Positions 34,319 to 45,390 of a stretch of DNA of 64,000 bases are shown piece after piece. Position 1 is the first letter of the stretch. Every line of letters starts with the position of its first letter. Made by a program: the position numbers and the translations under genes. Below the pieces are notes generated by a model, which worked only from the letters and a program-made list of their open reading frames with translations, was not told the origin of the DNA and searched no databases. Location of the stretch: positions 17,938,001 through 18,002,000 of the forward strand of contig NC_072801.1 of assembly GCF_028583425.1 (NCBI RefSeq). Direction: 5' to 3'. The stretch comes from Eublepharis macularius (lineage: Eukaryota; Chordata; Lepidosauria; Squamata; Eublepharidae).

Positions 34319-34348
34319 ACCGGGCTGATGTACTGGCCTTTTGTGCAG
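34319..34348 (+). CDS. MPV17L: MPV17L coding exon 3 (30-base microexon)
   Basis: A ten-codon exon, TGLMYWPFVQ, lies between a pyrimidine-rich acceptor (TTTTTCCAG) and donor GTGAGT. Human MPV17L reads SGLMYWPFVQ, including the YWPFVQ signature shared with the Mpv17 family (W-P-x-x-Q-x-x-N-F). Both phases are 0, so skipping it would keep frame but remove part of the family signature. A longer open frame here (34285-34506) is a read-through shadow. Intron 2 is about 4.9 kb. Confidence 0.95.
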
Positions 34349-34985
34349 GTGAGTTTCAAATTAGGATTCCTTCTGCCTTGGAAACTCCAGCTGAAGCAAT
34401 CGGAAGCTGCATGAATCATTTTAACAAAGGGTTAGCCGGAGAGCCTGGATATGTGGAACAGCCCGCACCTACGTATCTGTCAACCCTGTGTGGGTGTAGA
34501 GCTTAAGAAAAGGGCAAGGCGGGCCTGAGATAAAATGCATGATCTTTTAAAGCCACACATTAAAACTCCCGAGTCAGGACAGTTTAATAACAATTAAAAG
34601 GTAGATTTTCCCGAGGCTTCCAGTAGACATACTGGAATCATAATCAGCTTTATGAACACAAAACAAGGGTGATATTTATTTAACGTGATACATTTATATG
34701 CCACACTTTTTTATCCATGCAGGTTGAGTATGATGGATTAATTGTCTCAAAGTACAAGAGCATAATATTCTCATCTAGAGTGCAAGCTTAGTGCATGTTG
34801 ATGGGCAGTGCAGAAGCTGAGAGCCATGGTTGTTGTGTGGTTCAAACGGGGACAGGAGAACCATGTGTGCCAGCTTGAGTCGAGGCGGGGTGGAATTGAA
34901 AACATGCTAGATAAATAACAAAAATTATGGGGTGAAATTACAGGAAATTTCCCTGGTTTGTTAACGTTGCCTCCTTCCTAAACAG

Positions 34986-35165
34986 CTTTCCAACTTCAGC
35001 TTGATCCCTGTTTACTTGAGGACGGCATATACCGGCTTGTGTGGTTTTATCTGGGCGACATTCCTTTGCTTTTCGCAACAAAGTGGGGACGGCACCGCAA
35101 AATCTGCTTTTAGGTTGCTCTGGGAAGGGAAAGACAATACGGATGAGAAAGCACCGGAGAAATGA
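34986..35165 (+). CDS. MPV17L: MPV17L coding exon 4 (terminal)
   Basis: After acceptor CTAAACAG this exon reads LSNFSLIPVYLRTAYTGLCG, then FIWATFLCFSQQSGDGT and a polar tail ending APEK with stop TGA at 35163-35165. Human MPV17L has LTNFSLVPVQWRTAYAGVCGFLWATFICFSQQSGDGT, so this is an orthologue. The joined exons give 192 residues; human is about 196. The hydrophobic stretch GLCGFIWATFLCF is the last membrane helix. The tail after SGDGT diverges, as expected. The 3' untranslated end is not certain; the first clear AATAAA I see is at 36161. Confidence 0.95.
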   Translation, partial: LSNFSLIPVYLRTAYTGLCGFIWATFLCFSQQSGDGTAKSAFRLLWEGKDNTDEKAPEK

Positions 35166-35896
35166 AGATGTCGTCGTTACAGAGCATTCCTCACTCATCG
35201 AAGGCCAAATGTGTTGCTAGGGAAAAAGATGATTTTTTTGTACTTCAGATAACATGCCTAGTTTTTAATTCTCCGGTATGTAGTAGGATGGACAGCACCC
35301 CTACAGATTGCAGGTGGTGGATTCCTTTGCATAAGAAGCTCCATGCATGCAGAAAATTAGAGCAGGGAGAAAGGTTCTGCTTTGTTTCTATTTGCTCCAT
35401 TTGCAGGGAGCTTTAAGGAAGAGGAACCCCAAAGCTGGAATCTACCCCTTGCAATCTGAAACTGCGCTGTCTTAACTCTGACGCCTCGTTCTCTGGTACC
35501 TGTGAACAGGGCCTTGGGATAAACTCACATGACTTTTTACAGAGTGATAACTCACTGCAATGGGAACGCAGTCACATTGCAGAATGAATTGTCTGTACAG
35601 GGAGAAGATTTTTACCATTTCCTTCTACTGCCAGTTTCAGAATTTTTGGGGGACCCTTGGGCTAGCTGCCAACCCCACCTGAAAGATATACAAAGTGCCA
35701 ATGGGGAACTTTCTCATGCCACCTCTCTTCTAGGGTGCTCCATGCAGAGTGAGAACAGAAGCAGGGTTCGGACAGCAGGTCCTTTTCTTGGCCTGGGGCC
35801 CCTGGATATGCTCAGCCTTGCCCAGCCTGTCAAGGTTGGCAACCTTGTCAAGAATCTAGGAACAACAGGAATTTTGAGAACAAGTAGTGTGAGAAC
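35166..35896. other. MPV17L 3' region, probable untranslated sequence
   Basis: No repeat or second gene recognised directly after the MPV17L stop. The transcript may extend to the AATAAA at 36161, which would include the foldback element at 35897-36109. Confidence 0.35.
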
Positions 35897-36109
35897 GGCC
35901 GTTTCCGCACATCTTGCCTGCCTGCAGAACATCGCGCGAAAGACCCGGAAGGCAGCGTCTTCTCGCACGAAATTGCACCAGGAAGACGTGATTTTGCGCA
36001 AAACTCCCGGATAACAGCATCTTCCTGGTGCGATTTCGTGCGAGAAGACGCTGCCATCCGGGTCTTTCCCGTGATGTTCTTCAGGCAGGTAAGAAGTGTG
36101 GAAACGGCC
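35897..36109. mobile_element. Foldback element (inverted repeat, GGCCGTTTCC termini)
   Basis: GGCCGTTTCCGCACATCTTG at the left pairs with the right end AAGAAGTGTGGAAACGGCC. Inner arms AGCGTCTTCTCGCACGAAAT and ATTTCGTGCGAGAAGACGCT are also complementary. It encodes nothing; the superfamily is not clear. Confidence 0.75.
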
Positions 36110-37165
36110 CAAGAATTTATTGTATATGGCCATAGACCTTCACAATCCAAAACCTTTCATAATAAAACAGGCATACAGATACAATTGTAACATTTTACCT
36201 GAAATATAAACAGCTTTAAAAATCAGATGATTTTTAACAGACTAAAAGGCAACAATCTGTATCAGTTGTTTATTTTCCTAGTTGCCACATTTGCTCTTAT
36301 TTTCCAGGGCATAAAGTGCCATCCTATTGGAAATAAAAGGACCTGTATCCGAGAGCATAAAGTTTAATTTATCAAAATCAAGAACAAGGGGTGGGCAACC
36401 CAACAAAGCGTTGCCAGGGCATGAGGCTGGGACCAGGCATGAAAGGGCTAGATCAAAGCACAGAACGTGGAACCTTCCACAGAACGTTCAGCTGTTCCTA
36501 GACAAGCTCCCGCCCATGGCAGAGGCAGGCGTTTTTGAATGGGTGCTCCCTGCAGAGACAAAGGTGATGCCTCCTGGGCTCTTCTGAAGTACCTCCTGCT
36601 GCAGTGAGGTGGAGGAAAGCCAGGCTCAGCTCTTTGAAACAAGCGGGTGCCAAAAGACATGCAAGAAGCAGCAAGCGGGCGCCATGGGGAATTGCTGCTT
36701 TAAAGCCAACCCCGCTGGCTTCTCCAAACCATCTAACTAGTGAATTGCCTCCCTGTGGATGGAGCATCTGTCCTCCCAATGAGGAAAGACTTTGCCAAAT
36801 TGCCACTGCCCTGCCGCCTCTCAAAAGTCTGATTGGCTAGGGGTGTGTGGCGAAACGTTTCTCTTCATAGAAGTAGATGTGACAGGGCCTGGTCTACAGA
36901 TACGCACAACGAGGCAGCCGAGCTCTGAGGGAATACAATTCCTGTTTGGCCTGAAGACGTGAGAGTCTGTTCATAATGCTCTCTTGTATAAAAAAGTAAA
37001 ATAAAAACCTCCCTATGAGAAGATGAGTAGCATACAAAGACAACCTGAAGGGAGGATTTTTTTTTAAATGTAAAAGAACGTTAAAAAGAGAAAGCAAGAT
37101 CTGTTTACAGTCTGGAATGGTACAGTCCGGTCTGTGGACATCTCATTTGGCTGAAGGGTCTCTTC
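36110..37165. other. Unassigned intergenic sequence
   Basis: No repeat or gene recognised. Several moderately long open frames near 36.3-36.8 kb on both strands lack similarity or start context. Confidence 0.4.
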
Positions 37166-37169
37166 AGAG

Positions 37170-37385
37170 GGATGCCAGCTCAAGGCTGGGAAATTCCTGG
37201 AGATTTTGGGAGTGGAGCCTGGAGAGGGTCGGAACTGGAGAGGAGGCTCTGTGGGACATCATGCCATAGATCCCACCCTCCAAAGCAGCCATTTTCTCCA
37301 AGGGAACTGATCTCTGTTGCCTGGAGATCAGTTGTAATTCCAGGAGATCTGGAAGTTGGCAACCACATCTCCCCACCCTGTGCAT
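37170..37385 (+). repeat. 'GGTTGCCAACTCC' foldback repeat
   Basis: Contains GGGAAATTCCTGGAGATTTT, CAGCCATTTTCTCCAAGGGA and GATCTCTGTTGCCTGGAGAT, ending AGATCTGGAAGTTGGCAACC. Six more copies or fragments lie at 43.5, 59.2, 60.3, 60.7, 61.6 and 62.4 kb. Confidence 0.75.
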
Positions 37386-38436
37386 GGATGTATTCCCAGC
37401 GCCTCCAGTTGTGAAAGACTGCCAAAGAGCTTGGAGTACTACTGCTAGTCAGAGTAGACAGTTCCGTGCTAAATCAAGCCACAGACTGGTTCAAGTGTAA
37501 GGCTGCTACATACATCCAAAATAATTTTAAAAATAAGCAACAACCGCACAACCCCATTTTTGCCCAATTCAGAATTTGGCTTGTTTTAGTGAAGCTTTAT
37601 CTTTGCCCGAGTGCTTTCCCACATAGTTCAGAGCACCTTTCTGGAGAAGCCAGGGGGCAGTTCTTGCTCAAGCCCATGTCATTCAACGGGGGATTGGGTG
37701 CAGAACTGCCAGGCGGATTGAGCAATAGCACATCAGACAGAGGCATGCGCCTGCTGATGCCAGAATTCTTGGTTTAGAATTCCAAAATGCAAGTTTGCTT
37801 TAGTAAATCCTAAGTGTTTTATTGACCAGGCTGCAGTGATTAGTAAATCTAGTAAAATGTTTTCATTTCTGCATCCGCACAAAGAGAGCCAGTTTTGCAT
37901 TACCTGTGCAGCAGTGTCCGTGTTGCTGGGCCATATCTCCTGGGACTGAAGCAGCTTGCTTCTTACAGGGCAGTGCGTACATTTGCACACTGCAGCAGCT
38001 AGTCTCGCTGCGGAGAAATATTAACTGTATAATTTAATTTTCTGGCAATATTTAATTGCTAGAAGGGGGAATGAGTATTGAGTCATCAGTACTTCTGTTA
38101 AACTAATTATTAGGACTCCTTATGGACTATGTTTTCTGTATTCAGGAATGTATTTAAATTCTTGGGGAAGCATGGTAGCAATTCCATGCAAGACTTGCAA
38201 GCTTTCTTCCCCCATTCCAAGGACCAGGAAAAACAATTTTTAGTTTTATAATTGCTTTAATGTGCTTTGGGAGCTGGGCACAGACTGTGGACTGATACGT
38301 GATCTTACTCCTTGGATGTATAATTTTAGCTGCAAAAAAAGTATTTGGGGACGGCAGCTAAGCTTTTATATGTGCAAAAATGGAAAAGTACAGAATTGCT
38401 TTCAATGGACGACTAGATTGTGAAAATGATGGAGTG
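37386..38436. other. Unassigned intergenic sequence
   Basis: No gene or interspersed repeat recognised. Confidence 0.4.
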
Positions 38437-39025
38437 AAAATGATGAAGAGATCTGTGGTTCTTGAAAGCTTATGCTACAATGAAGTTGCATCTGACAAAG
38501 AGAGCTGTGGTTCTCGAAAGCTTATGCTACAATGAAGTTGCATCTGATGAAGAGTGGTGGTTCTCAGAAGCTTATGCTACAATGAAGTTGCATCTGATGA
38601 AGAGAGCTGTGGTTCTCAAAAGCTTATGCTACAATGAAGTTGCATCTGATGAAGAGAGCCGTGGTTCTCGAAAGCTTATGCTACAATGAATCTGAATCTG
38701 ATGAAGAGAGCTGTGGTTCTTGAAAGCTTATGCTACAATGAAGTTGCATCTGACGAAGAGAGCGGTGGTTCTCGAAAGCTTATGCTACAATGAAGTTGCA
38801 TCTGACTAAGAGAGTGGTGGTTCTCAAAAGCTTATGCTACAATGAAGTTGCATCTGACTAAGAGAGTGGTGGTTCTCAAAAGCTTATGCTACAATGAAGT
38901 TGCATCTGACGAAGAGAGCTGTGGTTCTCGAAAGCCTATGCCACAGTAAAGTTGGTTAGTCTTAAAGGTGCTACTGGACTCTACTATTTTGCAGCTACAG
39001 ACTAACATGGCTAACTCCTCTGGAT
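38437..39025 (+). repeat. 52-bp tandem array (10 units) at the end of a hairpin retroposon
   Basis: The anchor GCTTATGCTACAATGAAG starts at 38468, 38520, 38570, 38622, 38674, 38726, 38778, 38830 and 38882, with a diverged last unit at 38934: period 52, once 50. Each unit carries CTGAYGAAGAGAGC, a GGTTCTC arm and usually GAAAGC. After the last unit the sequence runs into the ordinary 3' half of the retroposon (GTTGGTTAGTCTTAAAGGTG ... CAGACTAACATGGCTAACTC ... CTCTGGATCT). It is open in one frame through about 75 codons, which is incidental. Confidence 0.92.
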
Positions 39026-39574
39026 CTGGGGCAAAAAGTTAATGCTTCTTCCTCCGCACCATGTTCTTGATTTGGATCAGCCTTTTGGTGTCTCCATTTC
39101 TGGAGTCATATTGTATGGGGAGGGGGAAACCCAATTAATCACCAACATCAGATGTAGCTTGTCCCCAGCCCAACTTTCCAGAATTTCCTGACTCAATCTT
39201 TTTTGGGGGGGGGGCGGGGGTAAGCTAATGATTGTATTTTTCTTTCTCAGACTGCTCTTGCTATGTTTAGGTCTGTGTGTGTATTTACTGATCTCAATTT
39301 AGGGAAACAATTCATAATAAATTTATTGTAAAATTGGATGCTGCTAAGCTCAGTTTTCAGCTACGCTCCGTTTGTGTCTGCAGAGATATGAATACTATAA
39401 TGATTGCGGGATACTTAAAGGAAAATGGCATTCCATCTGTTTTTATTCCTTTTTTAAAAAAATGTGTGCCTTATATGAACAGTGATGAATTAAAGAAACT
39501 GGGCTGAGGCGTCTATGGTTTTGAAAATATGTTGCATTGGGAGCAAATAAAAATGCAGTACAATTGCAGGAGGA

Positions 39575-39790
39575 GGGAAGGCATCATGGTATACCTCAGT
39601 CTCGTCAGATCGGAGAAGCTAAGCAGGGTTGGTACTTGGATAGAGAACAACGAAGGAAGTCTCTGCAGAGGAAGGCAACGGCAAACACCTCTGCTTCTCA
39701 CTTGCCCTGAAAGTCTCTTGGTGGAATACTGGTGCAGGAAATCGATAACTTGTGGGATATACCCACCACATGGAATCCCAATCATATTTC
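39575..39790 (+). repeat. 5S-rRNA-derived SINE
   Basis: TCGTCAGATCGGAGAAGCTA then AGCAGGGTTGGTACTTGGAT is close to the 5S rRNA internal promoter (TCGTCTGATCTCGGAAGCTAAGCAGGGT). It is followed by GGCAACGGCAAACACCTCTG and a body shared with the other two copies. Confidence 0.85.
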
Positions 39791-39894
39791 TACAGCTGCT
39801 CCCAGAATCTCAGCATGGTACCAGTTAGCATGGACAGAGTATAGCTCTATCCAGTGTGTTTTCACCTGTTCCTTCAAAGAACATGAACTGTGTC

Positions 39895-40330
39895 CAGGGG
39901 TCCTTTCGTAGAAAAAGAGCTGGAGGGACTCATTAGCATAACTAATTAGCATAGCGCATTAGCATATGCCACACCTCTTGCCATCACCGGAAGTGTGTCA
40001 TTAGTATAACTGATTTGCATATGCTGCACCCCCTGACACCACCTATTCTGGCTGTTTTGGACCCAATCCTGGCCATTCAGCGCCAAAATGGCAAAAAGGG
40101 GCTGAAAATGGCTGAAAAGGGGCCCAAAATGGTCAGGATCAGGCTGCTGATGAGCAAGAGAGTGATCCACCACCCATCAGAGGCCTGATCCGGGCCATTT
40201 TGGCCGCAATCCAGGCCAAAACGGGCCCAAAATGGCGGAGAGTCGGGTGGGCGGGGCCACCTGACATGTGACCTCTTTGTGGAACTGCCGGAACTGTGTT
40301 CCGGTGTGTTCCCCCTCGAAATGAGCCCTG
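39895..40330 (+). mobile_element. hAT-type MITE, family B, perfect TSD
   Basis: CAGGGGTCCTTTCGTAG ... CTCGAAATGAGCCCTG with the perfect duplication ACTGTGTC at 39887-39894 and 40331-40338. The left part repeats CATTAGCATAACTAATTAGC-type motifs. The right part contains GGGCGGGGCCACCTGACATG and GGAACTG-GTTCCGG, linking it to family A. Confidence 0.9.
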
Positions 40331-40338
40331 ACTGTGTC

Positions 40339-41382
40339 CTTAGAACATCCCTGTGAGGTAGGCTCGGCAGAGAGGGAAAGGGTGGCCTAAGGTTACACAA
40401 CTGACACGGTGGGGAGAAAGTCGACCCCTTATGGTTATTTGCAGGGAGGTTTTAACAAGAGTATTTGAAAATGAGATCCTCTCCCTGTGCAGGGTCCACA
40501 TCCCCCTGCACATGTGAAACTTTGATAATCAAAATTACCAGCTTCTCAGTGATCTGAGCAGAAACACGACTCAGTTACTTCCATAGGGGCCACTTCTATC
40601 AACATAGCATTGCAAATAAAATGTATTCTTCAAGGGGTCTTCAGAGTGGCTATCAAGGGAACTGAATGTACCTTCCCTGCTGGTTATGACCAGGCTTCCT
40701 TAGCCTCCAAGAGAATTGTTCCTGCAGCGATTGAATGGTTCCTGTTCAACTACAATCGCCTGCGTTTGTGGTGCTTGCAGGAGACTTTGTCAAGCCTTGT
40801 TTATCAGAGAATCGCTTGTTCTCAGCCTAACCCACCCTACCTTAAAAGGTTGTTGTTAAAAACACTAGACAGCCCATCTAGAAGCACATGATCAAAACAT
40901 GTCTATTATATGTTTTTTTGTTCTCGGCAGTCAGCGATAGATTTTTTTCCTATTGTATATAGTTTGTTTTATTGATTTTTTTTCAATTGCACAGTTTCTT
41001 GTTTGGAAGGCCGTACAATATAACTCTGTAACTTAACATAATTTCGCATGGCAAAATGATACAAGTATATAAATTTAGGAATAAAATGGGGGGGGGGGCA
41101 CACTTCTTCCACGGTTACAAATCCAGGCCATCTGTTCTCTAGCCTTCCACAGAGCAACACACACAACCCAGACCACATCATATAAAGGCAAGAGCACTAC
41201 TGAAAGCAAAGCAACTCCCCACAAGGCCCATGGTTTGCAGCCCTTGCAGGACCCACTTGCCATATTGCTCCATGCGCCTTTCCCCATCCCATATATGAAA
41301 TACAAGAATCTTGCATCACTTAACACTAAGTAAGTTCATACTTTATTTTTCAAGCTTGGTACTTATAAATACTTAGCATGAC
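40339..41382. other. Mostly unassigned intergenic sequence
   Basis: Short SINE remnants near 40345-40420 (CATCCCTGTGAGGTAGGC) and 40815-40862 (CAGCCTAACCCACCCTACC); otherwise nothing recognised. Confidence 0.4.
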
Positions 41383-41713
41383 CAGGGCTTTTTTTCAGCC
41401 AGAATGCAATGCAATGCAGTTCCGGCGCCTCTTGAAAATGGTCACATGGCCGGTGGCCCCGCCCCCTGATCTCCAGACAGAGGGGAGTTTAGATTGCCCT
41501 CCGCGCCGCTGGAGCAGTGCGGAGGGCAATCTAAACTCCCCTCTGTCTGGAGATCAGGGGGCGGGGCCACAGTCATGTGACCATTTTCGCCAAGGGCGAT
41601 TTAAACTTTAAAAAACTCCCCCCTTGTTCCAGCTGACCCAAAGTGACGTCATAGTGCAGTCCTGAGTTCCAACACTGAGTTCCACCACCTCTTTTCCCAG
41701 AAAAAAAGCCCTG
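41383..41713 (+). mobile_element. hAT-type MITE, family A, perfect TSD
   Basis: CAGGGCTTTTTTTCAGCC ... GAAAAAAAGCCCTG flanked by AGCATGAC at 41375-41382 and 41714-41721. It shows a full-length central palindrome. Confidence 0.93.
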
Positions 41714-41721
41714 AGCATGAC

Positions 41722-43530
41722 TAAGCAACAAACTTGTATTTCAAACTCGATTTGCACCTTATGCAGAAGCAAACCCAAAGCTGAGCAGCCTTCTCCCTTT
41801 TGACCCATCGGAGAAAGTTACAAGCCACTTTCGGAACCCAGTGTAAAGGTAGAAAACCATTGCTGGAGGGGACCATAAGGGAGCCAGATGACAGACTACC
41901 CCCCTCCCCCAGCAAATTTGCCAGTCTGCTCTTTGCAGTGCTATCTGTGGCGTAGCAATCACGGCAGTCTTAATTATGGGTAAATCCCATTTTTTTATAT
42001 CTTTCCTTGGGTATGAACACTAGCACAACCCAGTCCAATAATAAGAGCTGGGAGAAACCTGCTGCAAAGTTTATTTCCAACCTCTTGCTATGCCCACCCT
42101 GGCTCAGTCTTGTCACACTGCTAATTCTCAGAAGATGGAGATGTCAGGGCCGCGTTTATTGGTCCACTGAAATATGCTCAGGTGGGTCCATTTCACGCTT
42201 CACCTGCTTTTATCTCCACTACCAAATCCTGGCAGGAATATTAGCAGTAGACCTGCCATGGATAGACCCACGATTAAAGAACTTTAATGTAACATTCTAA
42301 AACTCGATGTATAATGACCCAATTAGGCCCCTTATGGCTCCATGGTAATCGCAGCAATCTAAACTGACGGGACAGGACATGGATGGGTGACGAATTTGAT
42401 AAGGTGTCATTTCACACAACTTGTTACCCTATCTGATGCACCCACCTTTGAATCCTGCCCACTCGCCCTGCCGCCATGCTCGTTTCAGCCCCGTGTTTTA
42501 TTACCAGGGGGATAGATCTCTCCTGGGGTATACAGAACTCCTGCGTGGATGGGAGACCATACAAACCATTTCACATGTCTTTGTCTTTGCTGAACCAAAA
42601 CTCATAGAGTGCATGTGGAAGGGCCCAGATTCAATTCCTGGACGTTCTCCTGTTAGAAGATGCCCGGTGCTGGGAAAAAACTTTTCTTCTAGAGAATTCT
42701 AGAAGTCCTTTCCTTATTTCAAACAGTGGGGTGGTTTTTAAAACCACAAACCTTCTTCTTTTGCTGGGCTTTCTTTGGAACATTTTTCAAATAAAAATTC
42801 AGTTTTACCTTGAGTGGCACGTTTGGTACTTTTCCCGCACGCTGCTTCGATGACCAGGCAACGCACAAAGAACATGGCACGCGTTGATGCTACTGAAACA
42901 AACAAAATGGGGCAGCCTTTCTTTAAATTGTTCCCTGCACCACAAGCCTGAGCAAAGCATTTGGGTGTTAAAAAAGACGATCGCAGCCGTTGTCTTTTTT
43001 GTACGCCCCACCTCCCTTCCCAGCCCAGATGGGTTGGTGTCTTTCCTCCCACACACATGTGCTTTATTGCACCCAGTGAATCAATCCAGCCCACCCCCGG
43101 CAACTAGCCACACAGCCGCCACCCCAAATTAGCTGTAAAACTTCACCGCCACCTGCTACTTTGCTTGTGACTCACAGCGCTGTCTGGCCTTTTTTCCTCC
43201 GACTGTGCAGCAGTGCTCTGCAAAATTATGTCTCTTATCCTTTCAAGCAGTTTGAAGGTGATCATAAGGTGACATCCTTAGCCTGGAGGTCTCAGCGCTA
43301 ATAATGACAGCACCAGGTGGATCACCCTGGGAAGCACGGTGTCATGACCCAATCCATGCAGCATGAATGCTGGTCTAATAACAAAGGTATACTGCTTTCT
43401 CACAGAACAGTCGACCCAAAGACTTGTGTCCTTTTGGTCAGGGATGACAATTTTTGCAATGGAAACCAATTATTAAGAGGTGTGGGGTCCACCAGCTAGA
43501 ACCAGCTGCAAACTTACTACCCATGTAGGT
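41722..43530. other. Unassigned intergenic sequence
   Basis: No gene, SINE or MITE recognised; open frames here are short and without motifs. Confidence 0.4.
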
Positions 43531-43735
43531 AGGATTGCCAGCCTCCAGGTGGTGGCTGGAGATCTCACAGAACTACAACCGATCTCCAGGTGATAGGAAT
43601 CAATTCCCCTGGAGAAAATGGCTGCCTTGGAAGGTGGACTTTATGGCAGCTGAAGTCCCTTCCCAAACCCTGCCCTCTCGAGGCTCCACCCTCTAAATCT
43701 CCAGGAATTTCCCAACCAGGAGCTGGCAACCCTAC
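43531..43735 (-). repeat. 'GGTTGCCAACTCC' foldback repeat
   Basis: GATTGCCAGCCTCCAGGTGG, CAATTCCCCTGGAGAAAATG, CCAGGAATTTCCCAACCAGG, AGCTGGCAACCCT. Confidence 0.8.
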
Positions 43736-43929
43736 ATGTAGGGGTTGACAAAATGGGTCCCCAATTACCAGCTGCACTTTAGGGGCAACGACCTGCCTGT
43801 ACAATTACAAATTCACATTTTGCATTAGAGGTTCCTGGGTCAAACACTACAAATGTTACGCAAAGACCTGGCAAGCAAACAAATGTGACCATTTTACAGG
43901 TGAGGACCACAGAGGCTGAGAGATTCAAA

Positions 43930-44015
43930 ATAAAACTGTAGTTCAGTGGTACCTTGAAGACTAACAACATTCATTCCAGTATAAGCTTTTACGAGTCCAT
44001 GCCCATTTTCTTAGA
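43930..44015. repeat. Hairpin retroposon fragment
   Basis: GTTCAGTGGTACCTTGAAGA then CTAACAACATTCATTCCAG and TATAAGCTTTTACGAGTCC; one arm only. Confidence 0.5.
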
Positions 44016-44639
44016 TAAAATGAAAAGAACAAAAACCATTTATTGCATTTTTACGCAGAAAAGGGGGAAAGTTTCTTACCGACGTTTTTTTAGACAGCAA
44101 TTTGTGACAGCATGCCGAATTATGACTTTACTAGAAAGGAGTGACTATAGTTTGGCCAACTTGTGTGTGTGTGGGGGGGTGGAGGGGTTGGGGGGGAGAT
44201 AAGGCTGGAAAAAAGGTCTACAGGACAACAGTTAAGAAAACACTCTCCTCTCACTTCCTATAGCCTCAGTGCCTGTATTTTGTTTTTAAAAAACACGAAT
44301 CATGGAACCACACATAACCTTGGTTTCATGGCACGGTCTTGAACGTGCATACTTTGCTGCTTTGAATTGCAGGGCTAACTCAAGTGCCTTTGGTGTCTGC
44401 CATGAAAATTATTTTGCAGCCTCACCCTTGTACCTTGTGGTCTATGGTGTGCAGGACAAGGGAGCTTTGTTTACTTCTTCCCACAATTTTCTGCAACTTC
44501 TCAAATTGCAAATTTCTCCATACGTGAATGTAGTGGGGGGAATTTTCAAATTGAAATGGCGGAGCTGTAAAATTCACTAACACCCCTAACCCTAAACACT
44601 CATCTAGAGAGGGAAATGTCTTTGATATGGAAATGTCCT

Positions 44640-44735
44640 TGATACTGATTGTACTAATCTTACACGATGTAATCTGCCTTGAGTGAGAAAGGTGGACTAT
44701 AGACAAACACAGACAGACAGACAGATGTGAGGTGT
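44640..44735 (+). repeat. LINE/SINE 3' tail with (CAGA)n
   Basis: CGATGTAATCTGCCTTGAG, GTGAGAAAGGTGGACTATAG then ACAGACAGACAGACAG. Confidence 0.5.
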
Positions 44736-45064
44736 GAGGTGGAAGGGGATTTTGCAAGAGAAATGGGTGGCTTTTTTTTTTAAAGACAAGCTAAAACCAA
44801 TTCAGAAATATTTTGCTGCGACTTCCCATCTGTGGATTCAGAAAACGGACTGAAGCATTTTTCTTAAATTGCTTGTTTTTCAAACATGAACATGGAAGAG
44901 GCTGTAAATAATTTTTAAGTGGCATGTTCAAATTCATAAAGGCAGAGAGAGTGAGAGCAGAGACACAGTGATGAGCTCTCTCAGAGGATCTGCTGCCATA
45001 TCAGAGCATCTCTCAGCCTCCCCTCATAAAAGTAAAACATTGCAAACATACCTTAACTCTCTGG

Positions 45065-45390
45065 TATTCTCTCATCCCATATATATTTAAACATCATTCT
45101 TTCCTCCAAGGAGCTGCTACATAGTTCTCCTTTCCCCATTTTAGCCTCACAACTACCCTGTAAGGTAGGTGTTGGACTCAGTGTTGGACTAGGATCTGGG
45201 AAACACAGGTTTGAATCCCTATTCTGCCATGGAAGCTTGCTGGGTGACTGTGAGCCAGTCACATACTCTCAGCCTAAGCTACCTCACAGGGTTGTTGTGC
45301 AGATAAAATGGAGGAGGGAAGAATGATGTACAGCATCCCTGATTCCTTGGAGGAAGGGCTGGAGAAAAACATGCTAAATAAATAAGGCCA
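45065..45390 (+). repeat. Sauria-type SINE with an inverted fragment before it
   Basis: The plus copy (about 45165-45390) has GTGTTGGACTAGGATCTGGG, GGTTTGAATCCCTATTCTGC, GGAAGCTTGCTGGGTGACTG, CTACCTCACAGGGTTGTTGT and GCTAAATAAATAA. About 90 bases to its left (CCCCATTTTAGCCTCACAAC) is a minus-oriented fragment of the same SINE. Confidence 0.85.

Noticed and set aside
38462-38689. 75-residue repetitive protein in the 52-bp array
   Set aside because: The period is not a multiple of three, so repeats shift frame; the reading is a product of the tandem DNA.
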